Origin: Galbula dea
Taxonomy: Eukaryota > Chordata > Aves > Piciformes > Galbulidae
DNA: 64,000 bases
Assembly (NCBI GenBank): GCA_013399015.1
Contig: VWZX01010816.1
Coordinates: 42,275-106,274, forward strand
Direction of reading: 5' to 3'
Each line of letters begins with the position of its first letter. The stretch's first letter is position 1. A program made the position numbers and the translations under genes. Under the pieces are notes generated by a model. The model saw nothing but the letters and a program-made list of their open reading frames with translations, did not search any database and was not told where the DNA came from. This document shows, one piece after another, positions 34,601 through 48,179 of the stretch.

Positions 34601-36344
34601 TTGGTCTCCTCACTGCCCTGATTCTCTCTCCCATTCTCCTCTCACTTTTCAAACTCTGGTGATTCTAAGGGATCTGCTATAACTCCTCCATTTTCCACCA
34701 TTCTTCTCCTCCTGCTCCCAGTAACAGGACTCTGACTCCCTCTCCTGCCCCAGTGCTTCCCTTACAGCATATCTCTGATGTTATCCTGCCAAAACACCAT
34801 GGACAAATCAGAAGGAGCTGGAGGATAAGGAAGGGAAACCCCAAGTGAACTGCTCAGGAAAAGTGTCACCTGAGATCTGATCTCTGTTGTGGGATGAGTG
34901 GAATGGGAGATGGGGATGGGGGGAGATGGGGAGAGATGATGGGGATGGGGGGAAGCAGGGATGATATTTGGGGGAAAGACTGGAGCAAGAGGTCTGGAAA
35001 ATTCCCCCTGTTGTTGGGCTAGAAGGAATTTGGCCATGGGGCTGGAGAACAGGCCAGCTCCTGAGGACAACCACGGTGGGGACTGGGGGGAGGGAACTCC
35101 TCTTGCTTAAAGAGGGAAGAAACTCAAAGCTCTGCCACTTGGGAAGGAGAAAGAGGAGAAAGCTCCTTGGTCTCTGGGGGAAAAACCAAAGCACTGAGGA
35201 ATGTGCAGTAAGACAAAGGCTGAGGACAAGGCTCTGGAGGCTGCAGAATGCTGCTGGAAGAAGGGAGGCCTGGGGCTGGAATGGCTGCAGGAGCAAAGGC
35301 TGCTGGAACACCAAAAGCAGGAATGGTCTCCAGGTGAACAGGGAACACAGAGCAGCTGCCCCAGCACCAGCCTCCAAAAACCATGCTGGGAGGGGAAAAC
35401 TTCTCTGCTGACAACTCCCAAGGATGAGTTCCATGAGGAAATGACTTTTTTGGGGGGGGGCAGGAGGATTATTTCAGCCTGGCTTAAATGGGAAGGTGTT
35501 TGAGAGCTAAGGAAGAAGCAGTGAGTAGAGCTGCTGGAAAAGAAACTCCATCAGGGGATCCAGCAGGTCAGGGATGTCTCCCTCTCACTGAGGTGACTCC
35601 ATCACCCACCTGGGAAGAGCAAATGAGCTGCAGGAGCTGAGCACAGGGTGACTGCACTCACAGGAAGCCAGCAGAACATCTCCTCTTCCCTCAGCCTGAG
35701 GAAAAAGCCTGAAGAAATCAACCTCTGAAAAGAGCCCTGAGAAATGAGCATTTGGGAGTAATTAACTGGGTTTGGAGGTGATTGCAAAGGAGTCAGGTGG
35801 AGTTGATCTGTGTGGCCTGGCCAGGAAGCTGCTGGACTGCAAAATGGATTTGATTTGGAAGCAGTGACTCTGAGTTGGGGATGTTCAACCCAAGCATCTC
35901 CACTGCCCAGGAGCTTGGCCCCAGGTAACAGCCCAGTGCTGGCCCCACCTGCAGCTATTTCATCCCAAGAGAACAGAAACACTTCAGTCCCACTTCCAGA
36001 AGACAGAGGAGGTTCAGGATGGGCAAGCAGCAAAAGAAAGTTGTGAGGATCCTGCTGGACCCCAGCACAGGTTAGGGAGAGGCTGGGGCAGGAGGAGCAG
36101 GGATTATTGGCTGGATTTAATCCCAACTCTGATAGGACTCCAGGGACAGGTTCATGTCAGTGCTGCTCTGGTACCACACTCACCAGGTCTGTGCCCCAAA
36201 ATCAGGGAGATTTGGGCAAGAAGCAAAATGGGCTGATAAAAATGTACCAGCAGAAGTGTCAGCAGCAGAAAGGGAAGCAAAATGAAGAGATGGCACCTAT
36301 TTGTGATACAGCTGCCCAAAGGGGACCAGCAAGTATGCACCAAA
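34601..36344 (-). other. BRD4 intron 1, no feature
   Basis: Unique-looking DNA with a G-rich GGGGATGGG stretch near 34900-34960. Confidence 0.5.
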
Positions 36345-37025
36345 GAGAATCCCCAAATCCACCACAGCTGGGGTTGGGAGGGAGCTCTGGGATCAGCCAA
36401 TCCAACCCCACCTGCTCCAGCAGGGTCACCCACAGCAGCTGGCCCAGGGTCACCTCCAGCTGGGCTTGGAAGCTCTCCACAGGAGGAGACTCCACAGCCT
36501 CTCTGGGCAGCTCCAGGGCTCTGCACCTTCCAAGCCAATAAGGTTCTTCTTCTGCTGGAAACTCCTAGGTTGCAGTTGGTGCCCAGTGCCTCTTGGCCTG
36601 TCCCTGGCCACCACTGAGCAGAGTTTGGCCCCAGGCTCTTGCCCCCAGCCTTCAGCTGTTGCTGAGCAGGGAGAAGATCCCTCTGGGGCTGCTCTTCTCC
36701 AGGCTAAGCAGCCCCAGCAGCAACCACAGAGATGCTGCAGGTCCCTCAGCATCTTCCTAGCCTCTGCTGGGCTATCTCCAGGACTTCCTTGGCTCTCTGC
36801 AGCTGGGGAGCCCCCAAGTGGAGCCAGGACTCCAGATGTAGCCTCCCTAGGCCAGAGCAGAGCCCCAGGAGAACCTCCCTCCCCCTGCTGCTCACCTTCT
36901 TCTTCCTGCCCCCCAGGAGACCACTGGCTTTCTTGGCCACCAGGGCACATTGCTGCTGCCTCAGGGGCAACTTTGTGCCACCAGCACTGCCAGCTCCTTC
37001 CCTGTGGAGCTGCCTTCTAGCAGCT
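36345..37025 (-). mobile_element. CR1 copy, subfamily B
   Basis: Starts near GAATCCCCAAATCCACCACA and runs through the subfamily B blocks to CCTTCTAGCAGC. Confidence 0.86.
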
Positions 37026-37284
37026 TAACCTCAGCAGGTCCTTTCTGCCCCTTCCCTCTTATCTGTCTTTGCTTATGCTGCTCCCTGTCCCCTGCCTCAG
37101 CAGGGGCAGAGCTAAAGGCACTTGTTGGCCACCACACAGCTGCCTGCTTCTCTCTTCTGCTCTGGGGTTTCCAGCCTGGCTCCCCTTTTCCAGCCTCTCT
37201 GAAGATCATATTGTCCTGGGGTGGGATCTGGAATGCTGGAGTTGAAACCTGAAGTGCAGTCATTTCAGTGCTGGTTTGAAACCA

Positions 37285-37512
37285 AAGAGGAGATTTAGAT
37301 CTGAGGAAGGAATTCTTCCTGCTGAAGGTGGTGAGATCCCAACCCTGGCTCCCTTGGGAAGTGGCAGATGTCCCAGCCCCAGAACCATTCCAGGGCATGA
37401 TGGACACTGGGGCTCTAAGCAACCTGCTCTAGCTGCTGATGTCCTTGCTGACCTCAGGGGGTTGGACTAGGTGACCTGAAGCATCTTTCCATCCCAAACC
37501 ATTCCCTGATGA
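37285..37512 (+). mobile_element. CR1 3' end
   Basis: Reads GGAGATTTAGATCTGAGG to GGTTGGACTAGGTGACC and CCATTCCCTGATG. Confidence 0.8.
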
Positions 37513-38081
37513 CACTTTAGAAATAGGTGCTGCAGTTCAAACACCAACTAAGAAACACATCAAGCTTTATTCCTGCCTTAAGCTGTTGTTTTCCTCCTTC
37601 CCCTTTGCTCTTCTTCCCCTCTCAACTCCAGAACTGTTTCTTCCTGAAACCATTTCACCAAACAGCACAAGAATTCCCAAACAGGAGAGAAAAATAGCTA
37701 CAAACTAAAATATCTCCTTGAGAAGGTCAAGCTGTTGGCTGCCCATGTCCTCCTCCAGACCTTGACACTATCATCCTTTAGCAGTGACTTCTACCAGGAA
37801 CAAGATGTTTCTCCTCACTAAGCACAGGGTCAGAGGCAGAAGGGTGACACCAGAACCCTCACACCCACCCTGTCCTGCTCACACTCTGCAGTTCTTTAAC
37901 CCTCTCCAGCCTAAGGTGCAGTTTCCAACCCAGAAGCTACTTTGCTGTCACTCTAAGTTCATCTCTTTACATCCAGAGGAGAAGAACTTGCAACCCTGAC
38001 CCCACAAGGGTCACTTTCCACCCCTGAGCTCTCCACAGCCTCATTCCCACTTTGTTTTTCTAACTGTTTCCTGGGGCAGAG

Positions 38082-38700
38082 AAACACAGAACCATTCTGG
38101 TTGGAAGAGACCTTAAAGCTCATGGAGTCCAACCACTCCCCAGCACTGCCAGGGCACCACTAACCCATGGCCTCAGCACCACAGCTCCAGGGCTCTGAAA
38201 CCCCCCCCAGGGATGGGGACTCCACCACTGCCCTGGGCAGCCTGGGCCAGGCCTTGACAACCCTTGGCAGCAGCAAACTGTTCCTCATGGCCAACCTAAA
38301 CCTCTCCTCACACAACTGCAGGCTGTTTCCTCTTGTCCTGTCACTTGTTCTTGGGAGAAGAGAGCAGCCCCCACCTGGCTCCAACCTCCTTGCAGGGAGT
38401 TGCAGAGAGCCAGGAGGTTTCTCCTTAGCCTCTTCTCCAGGCTAACCAAGCCCAGTTCCCTCAGCTGCTCCTCACAACACTTGTGCTCCAGCCCCTTCCC
38501 CACCTTCCTTGCCCTTCTCTGGCCACACTCCAGCACCTCCATGTCCTCCTTGGAGTGAGGAGCCCAAAAGTGAGGCCAGGACTGGAGGTGTGGCTTTCTG
38601 ATGGGGCAATGAGAGGGAAGCATGCTCTCCAAACACCCAACTGAACTGAAATTGGGCAAATTTGGACTTGCTGGCCACCAGGACTCACTGGAAGGGGATG
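38082..38700 (-). mobile_element. CR1 copy, subfamily A
   Basis: The reversed tail AAACACAGAACCATTCTGG at the left is followed by subfamily A blocks. Confidence 0.86.
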
Positions 38701-39880
38701 AGAGCTACAGCTGTAGGTGAAGAGGAGCAAAAAACCTTGGGTCTGCAAGTCTTAAATAGCAGAGAAATGCAACAAAATCCCAAACCTGGAACCATTCTCC
38801 CTGACCTGTGCTCTCACCTCAGCTCTCCACTGCTTCTGTCTCTTATTTCCCCTGTTGGAATCAGGTCCCTCAGTAAAGTGGCTTTAAGCTGGTGGTTTGA
38901 GGAAGCAGCAGGATGAGCAAGGTGAATGAATGAAGCTGGAGCTGACAGCTCTGAGTCTCTCTGGACATCTAGGAGATGCTTGCTGCAGCTGGGCTGAGAT
39001 TTACCCCAGCCCTGGCTGGAGTCAGCTCCTTAGGTTCTGCTTTACATCATCTTGTCTCCAAAATGGACATTACTGCCCCCAAAAAGCTGGAAATGAGCCA
39101 CAGAGGAGTGAAATTGAGGATAATTACCTGAAATCTGTGTTGTCCCCTCGAGGTGTTGGGCTCCTCCTCACCAGCTCCACCCTCTGACCTTCATTTTCGA
39201 CCTGACTATCCAAAGAAAGATCTGGAAGGAAAGGAAGCAGCCATTAATTCAGCACTACAGCCCAAAGCCATCAGGAGTTCCCATCCTTCACCTCTTCCCT
39301 CTCCAAATTTCTGGGTTTCTCTCTGTAGGCAATGACAGCTCTGAGTCAGGACAGCAGGCAGCACTGAGAACACAAAGCATCATGACATGGAAGGGTGGAG
39401 GGACCCAGGACATCAGTCCTGACCATCACCTCTCATCCTTGGGCCTTGAAATATACTGAGAACAATGACTTAATTTGGGCTAACCAACCCAAACCACCTC
39501 CTGGAGAGCTCCAACAGGTCCAGTCCTTCCTCTTAACCTTTCCCCAGGTAAATAAAGATAACCTGCAGATGACTCAAAAGCTCTTCCCAGCCCAGAAAGT
39601 TCTTTGGGGTTGTAGAATGTGATTCCAAACCCTGGCTTGAACCCAACTGCTCCTCAAACCCACCCACAGAGGGCAGAGACCACTCAAGGCTCTGACTTTT
39701 GAGAGCAATCACCTCAAAACCAACCCAACAGGAGACTGAAACTTCTACCTCTTAAGATGATCTCCAGGAAGGTAACTGTAGCCACAATCAACATCCCTTT
39801 CACGTTGTTTGTGCTTGTGAGGAACCCACCACAGCTCTGGAGAAGGCACAGATACCTCAGAGCCAATCAATACATCAAAC

Positions 39881-39908
39881 TCTGTGTGTGTGTGTGTGTG
39901 TATATGTA
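39881..39908. repeat. (TG)n microsatellite
   Basis: A short run of TG dinucleotides followed by TATATG in intron 1. Confidence 0.85.
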
Positions 39909-39959
39909 ATATCTTTCATTTCCTTCTCAGAAGCAGGAGAAAGCACAAAAATCATGAGG

Positions 39960-40530
39960 GCAGCAGGACTAGGGCAGGGCTTGTCCTCCTGGACTGGCCA
40001 CTGGGGTGGTCACACCTCCAGTCCTGGCCTCACTTTTGGGCTCCTCACTCCAAGAAGGCCATAGAGGGGCTGGAGTGTGGCCAGAAAAGGGCAAGGAAGG
40101 TGGGGAAGGGTCTGGAGAAGGAGGAGGGGTGTGGAGAAGTTGGGAGGAGCAGCTGAGGGCTTGGGTAGTCTAGAGGAGAGGCTGAGTGGAGACCTCCTGG
40201 CTCTCTGCAGCTCCCTGCAAGGAGGTTGGAGCCAGGTGGGGGCTGCTCTCTTCTCCCAAGGAACAAGTGACAGGACAAGAGGAAACAGCCTGCAGTTGGC
40301 TGAGGGGAGGTTCAGGCTGAACATGAGGAACAGTTTGTTGCTGCCAAGGGTTGTCAAGGCCTGGCCCAGGCTGCCCAGGGCACTGGTGGAGTCCCCATCC
40401 CTGGGGGGGTCTCAGAGCCCTGGAGCTGTGGTGCTGAGGCCATGGGTTAGTGGTGCCCTGGCAGTGCTGGGGAGTGGTTGGACTCCATGAGCTTTAAGGT
40501 CTCTTCCAACCCAAACAATTCCATGATACC
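39960..40530 (+). mobile_element. CR1 copy, subfamily A
   Basis: Runs from GGGCAGGGCTTGTCCTCCTG to GGTTGGACTCCATGAGC and CAATTCCATGAT on the plus strand. Confidence 0.87.
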
Positions 40531-42148
40531 AAAGGACATGGCAGAGGTGACACTTCTCCCCCCAGCCAAGGGAAGCCAGCAGCCAAAGCAGGAGCCTGAA
40601 GGAGCAGCTCAGCTCAGCCCTAGCTGTGTGGAAAGGGGAGCTGAGGCAAAGCAAGAGTCCCCTGCCTGGGGGTGAGGAACACTGAGGGCTGGTAGCAGAA
40701 CCCACTGCAGGACTTCAAACAGGTTGCTCAGGGCTTTGTCACACCACAGCAATTACCAGCAGGCTTTAATGGTTGGTTTAATGCTGGTTCCTCAGAGGGT
40801 GACCTGATCTCACCAGCACCAGCCTCACTCTTTACTCAGGGTTTGCCACCACCTCCAAGGCCCAGCTTGGAGGCAGATGGACATCAGAGCAGCTCCAAGG
40901 ACACAACTCTGCCAAATCTTGTGCCCAAGCTCAACAAGCTCAGTAATTACTCACACCACAATTTCTTCTTAGAGCAGCTCCTACACACAGATTAATCCAC
41001 CAAGAACTTCAACACCCCAAGCTGCTGCCCACCCACAGCTTCTGACATGACTCATGCTCTGGTTTGGTCACTCCTAGGTCCTTTTAGTGATTGGAAATCT
41101 GTCATCCCAAATTCTGTCAGTGCTGCTGGCTCACAAGGATCTCTGCTACCTGGGACATGTTGGCATCTCTGCTTCCCAACAAGCAAAGCCAGAAGCTTGG
41201 AGGAGAAGCCACAGCCTTCAGACACATTTGGTTTAGAACCTAATTGATGTTCTGCATGTTCAGTGGCTTTTAAGTTTGGGGGAAGGGAAAAAAGGGAACA
41301 ACTCCAAGGATTGACTCTTCCTTCAGCAGCAGAATGCCTGAGTTTCCTACAGAACACTCTCAGGTTTGGATCAGCCTCCCAGGATTTCCCATGTGCTGCA
41401 GCTGGGTTTTGCTCATCCAGAGCCACAAGAGATGTTCTACCACCCAGATTCCCTGTCAGGATTCCAAAGCAGCCACAGTTTAGTTTCCCAGCAGATCAGG
41501 TGGGGAAAAGCCACCTGAAACAAGAGCATGGGCAGTGCCCAAGTCCACAGCCAAGGAAATACACAGCTCACTATAGGGGAATCACAAGATAAATTCCAAG
41601 ATCAGGGTAGGTCCAAAGCTTTGTGCTGGTGCAGAAAAGCACACCAGGGAGGATCACAAAGCCCAGAAGCCACTGACTTCTTCTGGCAAGTGCCCTCTGA
41701 CCTTCTGGGAGCCACAGTGGCCCATGGAGGTCTGCAGCAAAGCTCAATTCCAGTTCAGTACAGAGAAGCACAGAATCAGTAAGGTTGGAGAAGACCTTTG
41801 GGATCAGAGTCCAACCATCCCCCAGCACTGCCAGGGCACCACTAACCCATGGCCCTCAGCACCACAGCTCCAGGGCTTTGAAACCCTTCCAGGGATGGTG
41901 ACTCCACCACTGCCCCTGGGCAGCCTGGGCCAGGCCTTGACAACCCTTGCCAGGAACAAACTGTTCCTCATGGCCAACCTGAGCCTCCCCTCACACAACT
42001 GCAGGCTGTTTCCTCTTGTCCTGTCACTTGTTCCTTGGGAGAAGAGAGCAGCCCCCAGCTGGCTCCAACCTCCTTGCAGAGAGCCAGAAGGTCTCCACTC
42101 AGCCTCCCAGAGGAGTTCCTCCAGGCTGACCCCTTCCCCTTCCCTCAG

Positions 42149-42349
42149 CTTTTCCCCAGAGGGTGCTGAGGCACTGCCACAGGTTGCCCAGAGAGGCTGT
42201 GGCTGCCTCATCCCTGGCAGTGTTCAAGGCCAGGCTGGATGTGGCCCTGGGCAGCCTGGGCTAGTGTGTGGTGTCCCTGCCCATGGCAGGGGGTTGGAAC
42301 TAGAGGATCTTAAAGGTCCCTTGCAACCTGGGCCAGTCTAGGATTCTCC
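42149..42349 (+). mobile_element. CR1 3' end nested in an older CR1
   Basis: Reads GAGGCACTGCCACAGGTTGC to GGTTGGAACTAGAGGATC and CTAGGATTCT. Confidence 0.8.
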
Positions 42350-42420
42350 TCACTTCTCCAGAGCCTTTCCCCACCTTGCCCTTCCCTGGACACACTCCAG
42401 GCACCTCAGTGTCCTCCTTC

Positions 42421-42515
42421 AGGGGATGCTTTAGGGAAAACACAAGTGTAGGGCTAGCAGTTGGGACTGGATGATCTGGAAGGTCCTTTCCAACCATGAG
42501 GATTCTATGAGTCTT
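42421..42515 (+). mobile_element. Short CR1 3' end nested in the same element
   Basis: Reads GGGGATGCTTTAGGGAAAAC to CCTTTCCAACCATGAGGATTC. Confidence 0.75.
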
Positions 42516-42689
42516 GGAGTGAGGAGGCCCAAAGGGAGGCCAGGATTGGAGCTGGGGCCTTCCCAGTGGCCAGGCCACGAGGACAAGCTCTAGATTGGAT
42601 CCAGGAATTCATCTGAAGCTTTGGCACATGTCAGTTTGTTGGTGGAGTCACTGCTGAAGTGGTTCTGGATGGTGACTGAATCAGAATCC

Positions 42690-42852
42690 CAAATTCCAGA
42701 GAGGTTGTGGAGTCTCCTCCTGTGGAGAGCTTCCAAGCCCAGCTGGAAGTGACCCTGAGCAAGCTGCCCTGGGTGACCCTGCTGGAGCAGGGGGGTTGGA
42801 CTGGCTGATCCCAGAGCTCCCTTCCACCCACTTCCAGTTTGGGATTCTGTAA
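42690..42852 (+). mobile_element. CR1 3' end, subfamily B
   Basis: Reads CCAGAGAGGTTGTGGAGTC to GGTTGGACTGGCTGATCCC and GGGATTCTG. Confidence 0.82.
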
Positions 42853-43731
42853 AAACACTTTGTGCCCACAAAATTGTCCTTCCCCAACCCCAATCAGACC
42901 TAACCTCCCTCCAACCATCCTCACTCTTCAACTTCCTTTAATATTGTGCTGCTGAAGGGATTGGAAAACAGAGAAAGTTTATTTAGGATCATCCCAGGGC
43001 CCCAAGCCACCACTCTCTGATCTCCACCACACAAGCCTTGACCAGGAGGCACAACTCACAAATGACCTCACCCAATTTCTGCTGCAGCAGTGGAAAGGTG
43101 AAGCCAGCACAGCTCAGACATGAAGCCTTTGGCATCCTCCAGCAGCTCAGGGCACGTGCCTGTGGTTTAAGGACACCCAACTTTGGCCACAGGATCCTTC
43201 CAACTGGATCCCTCATGTGCCTCCATGTGTTTTATCCTGGGCACAGCCTGGGAAACACTGTCTGGAGTCAGAGGGAGAGGCTCAGGCTCTGCAATGCCCC
43301 AACCACACCTTCAAGGCTTGCCCTTCAGGAATTAAGCAGCAAAACCAAAGCAGTGAAAGGAAAAGCAGATGGAAAGACCCCAAAAAACACAGAGAGGTGA
43401 GCTTGGAGTTGTGTGTCTGGACAAGGAGCCATGGTCTGAGCAATCACAGCCATCACCTTTGTCCTTTCTCAACTGGAGAAACAGCCTTAAAAGACCTGAG
43501 TAAGCTCAAAGCTCCTGGTGTTACCAGAACAGGTTTGAGATGCAGCTGATGGAGAAGCAGGACTTTCTCTTCCCTCCCTCAGTGCTCACCCTCCACCAGA
43601 AGCTCTTTAGCACCAGGCTGCAGCCAGAAGAGCTAAATTTAATCCATTAATTGATAATTGGGTGGCAACAAATATCAGCCTTGAGCACATGAAGCCATCA
43701 CTGAGTTATTGCATTTTATAAACTACTGAAT

Positions 43732-44582
43732 GTCTTCATCAATGATCTGCAGAAGGAGATCAAGGACATCCTCAGTCTGGGGACAACACCAGGTTAGGTG
43801 GGAATGTTGATCTGCTGCAGGGTCAGAGGCTCTGCAGAGGTATGAGGCCAAGCTAGATCTATGACACAAGGCCAGCTGGATAAGGTTCACCAAGGACAAG
43901 TGCTGGGAAAAGGACCTGAGGGGCTTGGGCAGCAGGGGCTGCAGAGGAGCCAGGCTGTGCCCAGGTGGCCAAGAGCAGCCTGGCTTGGAGCAGCACTGGG
44001 GTGGCAGCAGGAGCAGGGCAGGGCTTGGCCTCCTGGGCTGGGCACTGGGGAGGCCCCAGCTCCAATCCTGGCCTCCCTTTGGGGCTCCTGACTCCAAGGA
44101 GGCCATGGAGGGGCTGGAGTGTGGGCAGAGAAGAGCAAGGAAGGTGGGGAAGGGTGTGGAGAAGAAGAAGAAGGGTGTGGAGAAGCTGGGAGGAGCAGCT
44201 GAGGGCACTGGAGGTGTTCATCCTGGAACAAAGGAGGCTGAGGGGAGACCTTCTGGCTCTCTGCAACTCCCTGGGAGGAGGTTGGGCTGAGGTTGTGTTC
44301 AGGGTCTTCTCCTAAATAAGAGGATGAGAGGGAACAGCTTCAGGTTGCACCAGGGGAGGTTCAGGTTGGCCATGAGGAACAATTTGTTCCTGGCAAGGGC
44401 TGTCAGGGCCTGGCCCAGGCTGCCCAGGGCACTGGTGGAGTCACCATCCCTGGAAAGGTTTCAAAGCCATGGAGCTGTGGTGCTGAGGCCATGGGTTAGT
44501 GGTGCCCTGGCAGTGCTGTGGAATGGTTGGACTCCATGAGCTTAGAGATCTTCTCCACCCTTACTGATTCTGTGAGTCTATC
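43732..44582 (+). mobile_element. CR1 copy, subfamily A, with RT tail
   Basis: Starts in the reverse-transcriptase end (a decayed VFINDLQKEI-type segment) and runs to TACTGATTCTGTGAGTCTAT. Confidence 0.88.
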
Positions 44583-44964
44583 AAAATGAATTCAGTCTCC
44601 AGCAGAGCAATCAGCACCAGGCTCAGCATCTATCCAGAGGGCAGTGACTGCAGGGCTGGGAGCGTGGCCAAGCTCTGGCCAAGCTTCCTGCTGCTGCTCC
44701 TTCAATCCCAAAGGGAGGGAACCACCTGGCAGAGGAGAAATCACAGGCATTGCTGCAGGGTCAGCCTGCCCCAACCTGCAGCTGGGGCTGCAGCAGCCCC
44801 CTGCTCATTAAACAGGGTTTGCAGAAAGTCAGCAGGCTGCCAAGCAACTCAAAGTGCTGGGAAATCACTACCACCACTAAGAGTCAGATGAACTCTCCCT
44901 GGTGAGATGGGAAGGACACATCCCTCTGGGAATGCTGAGAGCTGCAGGAAGAGAACCAGCTCTG

Positions 44965-45660
44965 AGATCATGGAATCCCAAGCTGGTTTGTATGGGAAGG
45001 GACCTTTCAAGGTGATCTAGTCCAAGCCCCTGCAGTCAGCAGGGACATCTGAAACTAGAGCAGGTTGCTCATGGTCCCACACAACCTGAGCTGCAATGCT
45101 TCCAGGGCTGGGACATCTCCCACCCCTCTGGNGGTCTCCCCGGAGCACAGCAGAGGCAGAATCCTCTCCCTGCCCTGCTGGCCACGCTCTGGAGATCAGC
45201 CCAGGACACACCTGGCTTCTGGGCTGTGGGCACACACTGCTGGGTCATCTCCAGCTCTTCCCCCACCAGTACCCCAAATCCTTCTCCAGCCCTTCAGCCC
45301 CAGCCTGGGTTCACAGCAGGGGTTGCCCTGACCTAGATGCAGGACCTTGCACTTGGCCTTGTTGAAGCTCATGATGTTCACCCAGACCCACTTCTCCAGA
45401 TGCCTCTGGATGGATTCTGTCCTTTAGGCATGTCTATTGGCCCACTCAGCTTGGTGTCATCTCCAAATGTGCTGAGGGTTCACCAGTCCCCCCATCCACA
45501 TCCCCAGGGAACACACTAAGCAGCACCAGTCCCAGTCCCAACCCTGAGGAACACACTCATCACTGGGCTCCACTCAGGCACAGAGTTGTTGACCACAACT
45601 CTGAGATGTTCCTCCTAGTCCCCTCCACAGAGTGACTTGTTTCAGCCTAACATAGCTCAG
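44965..45660 (-). mobile_element. CR1 copy, subfamily C, with a one-base gap
   Basis: The N at 45132 joins blocks that lie about 330 bases apart in the sister copy at 12955-13722. Confidence 0.85.
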
Positions 45661-48179
45661 ACATCATGTGACAAAAGCCCTGAGCTTTTGCAGCCCATGC
45701 TGCAGAGCATCAAAAACCTCCCCAAGATCTCAAGCTCAGGTTCTGCAGGTATTGGTTCAACCACAGCAACACCTCCATGGAGCAAACTCATCTTCCAGCC
45801 ACCCAAAGAGCACCAGGAGTACTCCAGGGTGGAATACTGAGGCAATTTTGGATTCAAAAAGCACTTTCTTAATGGCATGGAATGAGTCAACAGGCTTCTG
45901 AAGACCCATTCAGTGGGTGGGAAAGGCCATCTCAGTCACCTGAGGTAAGGAGAGAGGAGAAGCAGAAGTGGCCATAAGAGAGAACATCCAACATCCAAAA
46001 AAGAGTGACCTGCCCCACATCCACCCTCTGCACTTCCAGAGCACCTCAGGACACTGACCAGTCAAACCAACTACAGACCCCAGCAAAGCCTTCACTGGGA
46101 CTGGCTTCAGCTTCCTGTTCAGCTTCCCTGCACCACTCAAAAATTGCACTTTGGTTCTTTTCTGGACCTTTTCTGGGGCTTCTTTGCCACCTGAAAGTCC
46201 ATTTGTCCCTTTTCCTACACTATTTTCATGTGCAGACAGATGATCTTCCTCCTCCACAAGCTGCCACATTCCCACCTTGGGCCTCTTCATTAATCCCCAG
46301 AGGAGCTGCTGACCTCCTGGAGCTTAGCTTTAAGTGAAAACTAAGAGCTTGAAAGAGTTTAGGATGAGTTTGAAAGCACTTAAGATGAATTGAAGTTGTA
46401 AAGCCAAGCTCCTGAAGGATGCCTGAGCAGATTTTACCCCTCCCCAAGCTCAAACTGATCATCTAAAAGACAATTTCCTTCTCCAAAAGTCACCTTGACC
46501 ACAAGGATCGCGACCCTGTCCTCACATGCCAAGACTAAGATCATCTCACCTTTAGGCTAGGCTTTGCTGGAAGCACATTTTGGGTCCAAACCTTTCAGGA
46601 TCAGCCTCACAGCACTCTCTGCACTGTGCTCCAGAGCAGAACCCACCTTCAGAGGCCTCAGCCCACAGCTGCAGATATCCAGAGCACAAGCTCTCAGCAC
46701 CATGTTCTGCCAGCGCTATCACAGGGACAGCGTAGACACCCAACGGGAAGCTGAGGCAACAAAGGCCCAGCCAAGGTCAGGCCAAGACCAGATGATATGA
46801 GAAGAGACAGAAGGTGAAAGAAGAATGTTTTCAAAATGGGAAAAATGCAGTGAAAAGTGTCCTGAGAGAGAAAACATGATTAACAGCAGCAGGATGGGTA
46901 CAGAGCTTGAAAGCGAAGCTGCTGAGCTCACCTCTGACCAGAGCCAAGGCCTAAAGTCATTCTGGCTCCAGGCTGGGAAGTGCCCAGAGGAAAAGGACCT
47001 GAGGAGGTTGGTCAAGAGTGGCTAGAGATGAGCCAGGGTGTGGCCAGGTGGCCAAGAAGGCCAAAAGCATCCAGCAGAAATCTGTTAAGCCAAGACCTGG
47101 TTCACTAGCCCTAAGGCAATCATGCAGCTCTGGAACAGAAAATTGCCCCCCAAAGCCTGCTGCCAACCTCCTGCCTAGCAATGGTCCATCCATGTCAGCT
47201 GTTGTTGCCTTCAGGGGGATGGCAGAAGACACCAAAGCACACCAAAAATTCACCTTTCTCCCTCCTGGGGCTCTGCAGCCAGTTGAAATTCTTCCCTGGC
47301 ACTGGAAGAGCAAGCAGCAGCTCTGCCATGGCACCAGGTGATGGCTGGGAATCCATCAGCTCCCACCTCAGGGCAGGAGCAAGCAACAATCTTGATTTTC
47401 TTGCACCCTGGGAGGATTTTTAGAGGCAATTCTTCTGTCCAGGACAACATCCAGCACTAAACACAGGCAAGGAGCAGCAGAGAAAGGCACTTCACTGCCT
47501 TTACTCACAAGCCAGCCCTGCTCTGCTGTCTTCCTGCTCCTGCTTTACCTGCTTAGATAATCAACTTTGCTCTAATAAATATTCTTTTCCCCCTTTTCTC
47601 TCTATCCTCCCATCCCTCAAGCCACAACAGCAATTCCACAGGCACAGGAGATGTTCAGAGGCAGAAAATAGAGAATAAAACCAAGGATTTCTAACCATGT
47701 CCTGCACAGCAGCACCACACCTCCCCTCTGCCCTTCCCTCTGGGGGAACTGGATTGTCTCCAAATTAACCCTAATTACACCCAATTCAGAAGGAAAGGAT
47801 CCCACTGGGACTTTGGCAGCAGCATGAGGATGGATTCATCCTTCAATACATCAAAACTAAGGAGCATGGTTTGGCTGGAGCTAGCAGTGAAGCTCAACCC
47901 CTGGTTCTGGTGTTCATCCCCTTTCCCATTAGGAAACTACTCCCAAGCTCCTCAAAGCAGAGTGAGATGTTGAGAAGCAAGCACTCCAGGGCTCATCTCA
48001 CTTGGGTTTTACACCAACACACTGGAAACCTACCTACAAATCCAGACAACCCAACCACAAACATCTCAGGTAACCTCTGGATCAGTGAGTCCCACTCCAA
48101 CCTATCCTCCCCCATCAGTGTTAAACTCTGAACCCCTGGAAGTGACTTTCCTGCACTTGGTGACATCATAAAGAGAATT
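45661..48179 (-). other. BRD4 intron 1, no feature
   Basis: About 2.5 kb without a recognised repeat or exon. A plus-strand AATAAA near 47574 has no gene attached to it. Confidence 0.5.

Larger units (their letters stand above)
38701..41762 (-). other. BRD4 intron 1, mostly unique
   Basis: Holds the TG microsatellite and the CR1 at 39960-40530; otherwise nothing recognised. Confidence 0.5.
41763..42600 (-). mobile_element. CR1 copy split by two nested CR1 insertions
   Basis: The minus-strand subfamily A copy is seen as three collinear pieces: 41763-42148, about 42350-42420, and about 42516-42600. Plus-strand CR1 3' ends fill the intervals. Confidence 0.8.

Noticed and set aside
47560..47640. 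AATAAATATTC followed by a pyrimidine-rich stretch, resembling an LTR end
   Set aside because: No matching LTR start or body was found nearby.
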